Below, one piece after another: positions 38,633 to 42,463 of a stretch of 42,463 nt of DNA (its first letter is position 1; every line of letters starts with the position of its first letter). A program made the position numbers and the translations under genes. The notes beneath the pieces are model-generated. The model was not told the DNA's origin, ran no database searches, and was given only the letters and a program-made list of their open reading frames with translations. Source of the DNA: Vreelandella andesensis (GTDB lineage: Bacteria; Pseudomonadota; Gammaproteobacteria; Pseudomonadales; Halomonadaceae); NCBI RefSeq assembly GCF_003989795.1, contig NZ_RZHG01000033.1, positions 1-42,463 of the forward strand. The letters run 5' to 3'.

Positions 38633-39850
38633 ATGCCGACAATGCAATTAACACAAGTTTTCATTGATGCTGCTACTTGCCCCACAGGCAAGCAAAAGGT
38701 TGATTATTTTGACACAGAACTGGCTGGGCTGCTGCTAAAGGTCATGCCTACGGGCAAGCGTACCTATTACCTCAGATATAAAGACTCACATGGTAAAACC
38801 AAAGAAAAGCAGCTGTTTAATGCCTCTGTTGTTGACCTAAAAACGGCGCGCCAGCAAGCTAAGGAGAAGCTGGCTCAGTTGGCATTAGGTCAAGACCCGT
38901 TTGCTGACCAGAAACTGAAGCGTACCGTGCCTACTTTTGCTGCCTTCGTTCGTGATAGCTACCTGCCCTATATTGAGACCAATAAGAAAAGCTGGAAGTT
39001 AGATGAAGCGATGCTGCGTCTTCATGTGCTGCCCTATCTAGGGAAGCACTACCTGGATAACATCACCAAACGTCATGTTGTGGATGTCATTTCTTGCCAT
39101 GCAAAGCACTCTAAGCCTTCCAGCACCAACCGCTTGATGACGGTTATTCAGTGCCTGTTCAATTGCGCCTTGGCGTGGGATGTACCTGGCTTAACGACAA
39201 ACCCCGCTAATAAACTGGCAAAGCGCAAAGACCCTTATCAACGTGACCGCTACTTGACCCATGAGGAGCTAAGGGCGTTATGGAAAGCCATTGATTGCTC
39301 ACAGGCAGAAATGCTGCCTTACATCGTGCGGATGCTCATTTTCACAGGCGCAAGAAAAAACGAAGTAGCTCATGCTCAGTGGACGGATATTGACTGGTAC
39401 ACAAAGCAGTGGCGTATCCCCAAGAACAAATCTGGAAAAGTGCGCTTTGTTCCATTATCAGATGCTGCCATCAACCTACTGTGTGAATTAAAACCTAAAA
39501 GCAAAAGTGCGTATATATTTGCAAACCCAAAAACACAGAAGCCGTATGTTAATTTTTACCACTCTTGGAACACAGCACGAAAAGAAGCTGGTATTACTAA
39601 TATTCGCATCCATGACTTACGCCATACATACGCCAGCTACTTAGTGAATATAGGAATACCTATCTATGAGGTTAAGGAGATACTCGGTCATGCTAATATT
39701 GCGACGACACAGCGCTATGCTCATTTAAGCCATGCCACTCTGTTAGAAGCAACCAATCAACTAGCAGGGCATGTAAACAACTCGTTAAGAGGAACTTTAG
39801 AAAGTGGCACGATCATCACTGATAACATGATAGAAATACGTGCTGCTTAG
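38633..39850 (+). CDS. int: Tyrosine-family site-specific integrase (P4-like, DUF4102 arm domain)
   Basis: From the ATG at 38633 (AAGGAG 6 nt upstream) the protein has 405 residues. An N-terminal arm-binding domain (about 1-90; DTELAGLLLKVMPTGKRTYYLRY) is followed by a core-binding SAM-like domain (about 100-190) and a catalytic domain with all key residues: Arg241 (TGARKNEV), a hairpin Lys near 267-269, His327 and Arg330 (HDLRHTYAS), His353 (LGHANI) and nucleophile Tyr362 (TTQRYAH). It should be active. Its gene is 0.67 kb from the headless flagellin, suggesting the attachment site lies in or next to the flagellin gene. Its stop overlaps the tail of the convergent Rep-like gene. Confidence 0.93.
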   Translation: MPTMQLTQVFIDAATCPTGKQKVDYFDTELAGLLLKVMPTGKRTYYLRYKDSHGKTKEKQLFNASVVDLKTARQQAKEKLAQLALGQDPFADQKLKRTVPTFAAFVRDSYLPYIETNKKSWKLDEAMLRLHVLPYLGKHYLDNITKRHVVDVISCHAKHSKPSSTNRLMTVIQCLFNCALAWDVPGLTTNPANKLAKRKDPYQRDRYLTHEELRALWKAIDCSQAEMLPYIVRMLIFTGARKNEVAHAQWTDIDWYTKQWRIPKNKSGKVRFVPLSDAAINLLCELKPKSKSAYIFANPKTQKPYVNFYHSWNTARKEAGITNIRIHDLRHTYASYLVNIGIPIYEVKEILGHANIATTQRYAHLSHATLLEATNQLAGHVNNSLRGTLESGTIITDNMIEIRAA

Positions 39851-40416
39851 TGTGGTGGCTTACGCCCATCAAGGCTGGCATATTCCCAAAGAAGAGTGGA
39901 TGAATAAGAAGCCCCTGGCTGATACTGCTTAACCATGTATCTTGCGACTTCACGTATGTCGTCCATCTTCTTTATCCAGTCATCACCTGTCGCAGAGAGA
40001 GCTGGATGCCCCGCTGACGGGCTTGCCTGCAACCATGAGGTAATCACTGCATCACGTAGGCTAAAGGCATTACGCCGTGCTTCAGACGTGATAAAAGGCT
40101 TAGGATTTTGAATCATCATGTGAATATGCAGGCTGTCATCAGCTCCTTTTTCAATGACAGGAAACGCCATTACTCGCTTTTTTGAACGTGCCCCATAACT
40201 GCTGGCGCTTAGACAATTAATAAAATTACTCACTGCTGACATCGCTTTATTTTCATCGTAAACGGCATATTGAAATGTTAAGGTAAGAAAATAATCAAAG
40301 TCATATTGCACTAGCCAATGAGCGACTTGCTTGCTATATTCGTATGACTTCTTTTCTTGCCGAGTTAGTTTAACACCATCTAATTCAGCTTGATTTATTC
40401 GTCTTTTATGATTCAT
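39847..40416 (-). CDS. HUH-endonuclease Rep-like protein (rolling-circle type), tentative
   Basis: A 189-residue protein with three motifs in the order and spacing of rolling-circle Rep proteins: FLTLTF (43-48, motif I), LHIHMMI (His97-x-His99, the HUH metal site, motif II) and RYMVKQY (Tyr160, Lys163, candidate nicking tyrosine, motif III). It is similar in outline to small phage/inovirus and plasmid replication initiators. I know no close named relative. An AT-rich, repeat-bearing region just upstream would be a suitable origin. It converges on the integrase gene with overlapping ends. Motifs are seen; activity is inferred. Confidence 0.65.
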   Translation of the reverse strand: MNHKRRINQAELDGVKLTRQEKKSYEYSKQVAHWLVQYDFDYFLTLTFQYAVYDENKAMSAVSNFINCLSASSYGARSKKRVMAFPVIEKGADDSLHIHMMIQNPKPFITSEARRNAFSLRDAVITSWLQASPSAGHPALSATGDDWIKKMDDIREVARYMVKQYQPGASYSSTLLWEYASLDGRKPPH

Positions 40417-40465
40417 GGAAATCCTCTTATTATTATTCAGCCTTAATGAAGGGGTAGTGAGTATT

Positions 40466-40520
40466 ATTCATTAATTCATTAATTCATTAATTTAATGGTT
40501 ATTCACTAATTAATTCATTT
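40466..40520. repeat. 8-bp iteron-like repeats in an AT-rich region, candidate element origin
   Basis: ATTCATTA occurs three times in perfect tandem (40466-40489), followed by variants ATTCACTA (40501-40508) and ATTCATTT (40513-40520). The surrounding ~130 bp (40430-40560) is strongly AT-rich, unlike the rest of the window. It lies just upstream of the Rep-like gene. Iterons plus an AT-rich stretch next to a Rep gene suggest a replication origin or autoregulatory site. Confidence 0.5.
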
Positions 40521-40630
40521 TTTAGTCAATTAATTAAATTCAGATAACAGAATAACCAAGGCACCCTTCAATGGCACCAGCTTCCTACTCTATTATCAGG
40601 ACACTCACGGATTGCAAATCGCCTTGTGCG

Positions 40631-40669
40631 TTAGGTGCTGTGGTTGTCAGGTTATATTTACGCACCTAA
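40631..40669. promoter_or_regulatory. Inverted repeat and -10-like box upstream of the double-HTH gene
   Basis: TTAGGTGC (40631-40638) and GCACCTAA (40662-40669) form a perfect 8-bp inverted repeat around a TATATT box (40653-40658), about 20-55 bp before the ATG at 40688. The arrangement fits an operator that brackets a promoter, possibly for self-control by the HTH protein downstream. The -35 box is weak. Confidence 0.4.
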
Positions 40670-40687
40670 GCCAAGAGGCACCACCAT

Positions 40688-41263
40688 ATGTCTCAGAACA
40701 AACGTCGAATCAGACAGAAACAGACTAAGAGAACCAATGAAGAGCGCTACCAGCTGGTTGCCAAAGTTGATAGATACTTGAGTTACTACCCGCATACCTC
40801 ACTGAATGCCCTCTGTGTCAGCTGTGGGTTCTCCACAAGCAATTATCGACGCTGGAAGGCAGCTTTGGATGAACACCCTGAATACCACGAACAGGGCATC
40901 ATTCCGACAGAAAGCACACGCCCCAAGCACCTTGCGAGGCAAACTAGCGAAGCGACTCGGCAATGTGTCATAGAGGAAGCAAGCAAGCCACACCATACAT
41001 CCGCCCATAGCATTACCGACCAGCTAAAGAGCGAAGGTATTGCTATTGGCAATGGGACAGTGATTGAGATACTGGAAGCTGCAGGTCTTTATGGCACCAT
41101 AAAGAGGACAAATGCCAAAGGCGAATGCATCAAAAAGAAAGGTCTCTTTAGACTATGCGAGAAACGCCAGCAAGAAGAAACAAGGGCTGAAGACGCCAAC
41201 AGCATAGCCAACACCAGCGCCACTCAGAAAGGCTCACAGGACGACACAGAGGCATCACCATGA
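40688..41263 (+). CDS. Double helix-turn-helix DNA-binding protein of the mobile element
   Basis: A 191-residue protein with a very basic N-terminus. It has two HTH-like segments: SLNALCVSCGFSTSNYRRWKAAL (about 38-60) and TSAHSITDQLKSEGIAIGNGTVIEILEAAGLYG (about 104-136). Both resemble the DNA-binding modules of IS3/IS481-type transposases, but no DDE catalytic domain follows; the C-terminus is polar and low complexity. It could be a remodelled transposase head acting as a regulator. AGAGG lies 9-10 nt before the ATG. Its stop overlaps the next start (ATGA), so the two genes were coupled. No firm family. Confidence 0.65.
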   Translation: MSQNKRRIRQKQTKRTNEERYQLVAKVDRYLSYYPHTSLNALCVSCGFSTSNYRRWKAALDEHPEYHEQGIIPTESTRPKHLARQTSEATRQCVIEEASKPHHTSAHSITDQLKSEGIAIGNGTVIEILEAAGLYGTIKRTNAKGECIKKKGLFRLCEKRQQEETRAEDANSIANTSATQKGSQDDTEASP

Positions 41264-41613
41264 CCATACAAACGCCAGAACTCATCCATTACCAAGGTGA
41301 AAAATAGCATCTGGAACGCTACCCTTCTTTACCAAAGAAAGATGCTCGAATTCAGTATATAGAGAACTCCAAGTCAGATATGTTCGACCTCTTTGATACC
41401 ACCATGTGCTGGCGACGATATATTGGCACTTGGAGCATTGAGGATGAGAAGCTCTACCTTTGCCATCTGCAGGGTTAATATCAAATGGTTGGCTCAGCGC
41501 CAATACTCGCTGACTGGTTCTCTGGCACCCTGAAAATGGTCAGGTATAGAAGGAGGGAACCGTCACTCAGCTTTGCAGTAAACATAGAGAACGGCATGGT
41601 GGTGAAGCGTTAA
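41260..41613 (+). pseudogene. Conserved hypothetical gene broken by two in-frame stops
   Basis: Starting at an ATG that overlaps the preceding stop (ATGA), the frame runs 118 codons with only two interruptions: TAG at codon 16 (41305-41307) and TAA at codon 73 (41476-41478). The conceptual protein contains MCWRRYIGTWSIEDEKLYLCHLQG, ADWFSGTLKMV and IENGMVVK, features I recall from a widespread family of small uncharacterised proteins. No frameshift is needed. It looks recently inactivated, although stop-codon readthrough cannot be excluded. Confidence 0.7.
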
Positions 41614-41697
41614 AAGCACCAGCAAAGGCCGCTGAAGGGCGTTCGCTCACCATCTATGGGATTGAAGAAAGTCGCTCAGAGCGCCTAATAAAAAAAC

Positions 41698-41859
41698 TCA
41701 CCCCAACAACCCCTCGGTATGCTTGCGCTGCTGTTTAATCGCACCATCCAAAATCGATAGCAGCCTATCGTAATCCTCTGGCATTTCTTCATCCATGCCC
41801 GTTTCTTCAATCAACATTTGCAGCTCGTTAATCACGCATTGTTGGTCATCAGGCGTCAT
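41698..41859 (-). CDS. Small protein downstream of flagellin, paralogue 2 (53 aa)
   Basis: ATG at 41859 to TGA at 41698: 53 residues, including MDEEMPEDYDRLLSILDGAIKQQRKHTEGLL. It is a clear paralogue of the 64-residue product at 36565-36759, with about 11 residues missing from the first helix. Its ATG overlaps the stop of the 119-residue gene by four bases (ATGA), so it is translationally coupled to it. Function unknown; linkage to flagellin is the only clue. Confidence 0.75.
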   Translation of the reverse strand: MTPDDQQCVINELQMLIEETGMDEEMPEDYDRLLSILDGAIKQQRKHTEGLLG

Positions 41860-42215
41860 GTTGCCCCTTTGTTTTGGAATGCCTGCACTCGTTGATACAG
41901 CTGTTTCGCATTTTCAATGGCGGTAGCTTCGTAAGCGTCTAACGTTAGCAACACATCTTGGCGCGAGTCATTTACCACGGCTTCTAGCTCTTGGCTGTAA
42001 CGTTTTAGCAAATGTTCCAAGTTCATACGAATCATGGTGAGTTCCAGCTGAAACTCCATCTTTAATTTTGTATAGCGTTCAATCTGCGCAGGTAGCTGGC
42101 TGGTTTCAATAATTTCTTTTAGCGTGCCCTCAACCCGCTTTTCCACCGTATTAAGTTTGGGGATGACATCGTTGATAACGTTATAGGCGGAAATAGTTTG
42201 CACGTTATTGCTCAC
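41856..42215 (-). CDS. Coiled-coil protein between flagellin copy 2 and its small paralogue (119 aa)
   Basis: A 119-residue, almost wholly helical protein (VEKRVEGTLKEIIETSQLPAQIERYTKLKMEFQLELTMIRMNLEHLLKRYSQELEAVVND...) without cysteine, signal peptide or membrane segment. It begins about 90 bp past the flagellin stop, after the terminator. It has no counterpart after flagellin copy 1. Size and helical content would suit a flagellin chaperone or export factor, but I do not recognise FliS, FliT or FlaG signatures. Confidence 0.7.
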   Translation of the reverse strand: MSNNVQTISAYNVINDVIPKLNTVEKRVEGTLKEIIETSQLPAQIERYTKLKMEFQLELTMIRMNLEHLLKRYSQELEAVVNDSRQDVLLTLDAYEATAIENAKQLYQRVQAFQNKGAT

Positions 42216-42225
42216 ATAAATTTAT

Positions 42226-42255
42226 AAAAAAACCGACCCCCAAAGGGAGCCGGTT
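42226..42255 (-). terminator. Terminator of flagellin copy 2
   Basis: On the minus strand AACCGGCTCCC/GGGGGTCGGTT (with G-T pairs) and a short loop is followed by seven T. It matches the terminator after copy 1 in place and sequence. Confidence 0.8.
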
Positions 42256-42307
42256 CATTGTGCTACTTAGTGATAGAGAAATTTCCCTATCGAAGCTAAG
42301 CCTCAGA

Positions 42308-42463
42308 TTAACCCAGCAGAGAAAGCACGTTCTGCGGAATCTGGTTCGCCTGTGCCAGTACCGAAGTACCCGCCTGCTGCAGAATCTGGTTCTTGGTCAT
42401 GTTCGCCACTTCCGTTGCGTAATCGGCATCTTCAATGCGTGACCGCGCAGCTGAAAGGTTAGT
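42308..42463 (-). CDS. fliC: Flagellin, 3' end only (copy 2, runs off the window)
   Basis: The last 51 codons and the stop of a flagellin are inside the window: [20 protein letters not shown] through [12 protein letters not shown], the conserved C-terminal D1/D0 helix. Compared with copy 1 there are two residue changes in the last 50 and many silent base changes. The 5' part lies beyond position 42463, so I cannot say whether it is intact or where its junction with the element lies. It is followed on the same strand by the 119- and 53-residue genes. Confidence 0.92.
   Translation of the reverse strand, partial: TNLSAARSRIEDADYATEVANMTKNQILQQAGTSVLAQANQIPQNVLSLLG

Larger units (their letters stand above)
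42222..42463 (-). repeat. Diverged direct repeat, copy 2 (flagellin 3' end plus terminator)
   Basis: Counterpart of 36772-37020 in the same orientation, about 5.4 kb away. It continues beyond the right edge of the window. Homologous recombination between the two copies would delete the DNA between them. Confidence 0.85.

Overview
The window looks like a chromosome segment of a moderately GC-rich, halophilic gammaproteobacterium of the Halomonadaceae (Halomonas/Vreelandella type). This rests on protein similarity recalled from memory and on gene neighbourhoods: rluD/bamD back to back with pgeF and clpB; ileS-lspA-fkpB-ispH followed by type IV minor pilins; murJ-ribF-ileS; and ilvI-ilvH/ilvC with pssA. 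No database search was possible.

Layout. Positions 1-240 hold rRNA-type promoter sequence reading left, out of the window. Positions 242-5851 carry phosphatidylserine synthase (pssA) and branched-chain amino acid synthesis (ilvC, its divergent regulator ilvY, and ilvI-ilvH). A structured leader of about 350 nt precedes ilvI. Positions 6351-11826 hold the disaggregase clpB with a clear sigma-32 promoter, pgeF-rluD, and the divergent outer-membrane assembly lipoprotein bamD. Positions 12044-18524 hold a chemoreceptor, nadE, a small membrane/zinc-ribbon-like protein, thiO, a FimT/GspH pseudopilin and trxB. Positions 18798-24753 hold aconitase A, NAD-malic enzyme and a YeeE/YedE sulfur transporter. 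Positions 24890-35943 are almost all on the minus strand: trpS, four minor pilins (pilE-V-W-X, with no pilY1), ispH, fkpB, lspA, ileS, ribF, murJ and rpsT.

The accessory part is 36244-42463. It starts with decayed DNA. Next come a small gene and a flagellin that has lost its first ~35-40 codons. Then follows a compact mobile element: an XRE repressor, a divergent tyrosine integrase, an HUH-type Rep-like protein, an AT-rich iteron-like region, a double-HTH protein and a decayed conserved gene. The window closes with a second set of small flagellin-linked genes and the 3' end of a second flagellin. The two flagellin 3' ends, their terminators and their small downstream genes are diverged copies of one another. 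My main hypothesis is that the integrase targets the 5' part of a flagellin gene. The element would bring a replacement flagellin 3' part, so integration (or excision) would swap the flagellin body while the displaced 3' part stays as the headless copy. The window ends before the far junction, so this is inference.

Other signals worth attention: three short minisatellites (12, 15 and 16 bp units), each at or just past the stop codon of a minus-strand gene; a KQSKS instead of KMSKS signature in IleRS; and a minor-pilin cluster without pilY1.
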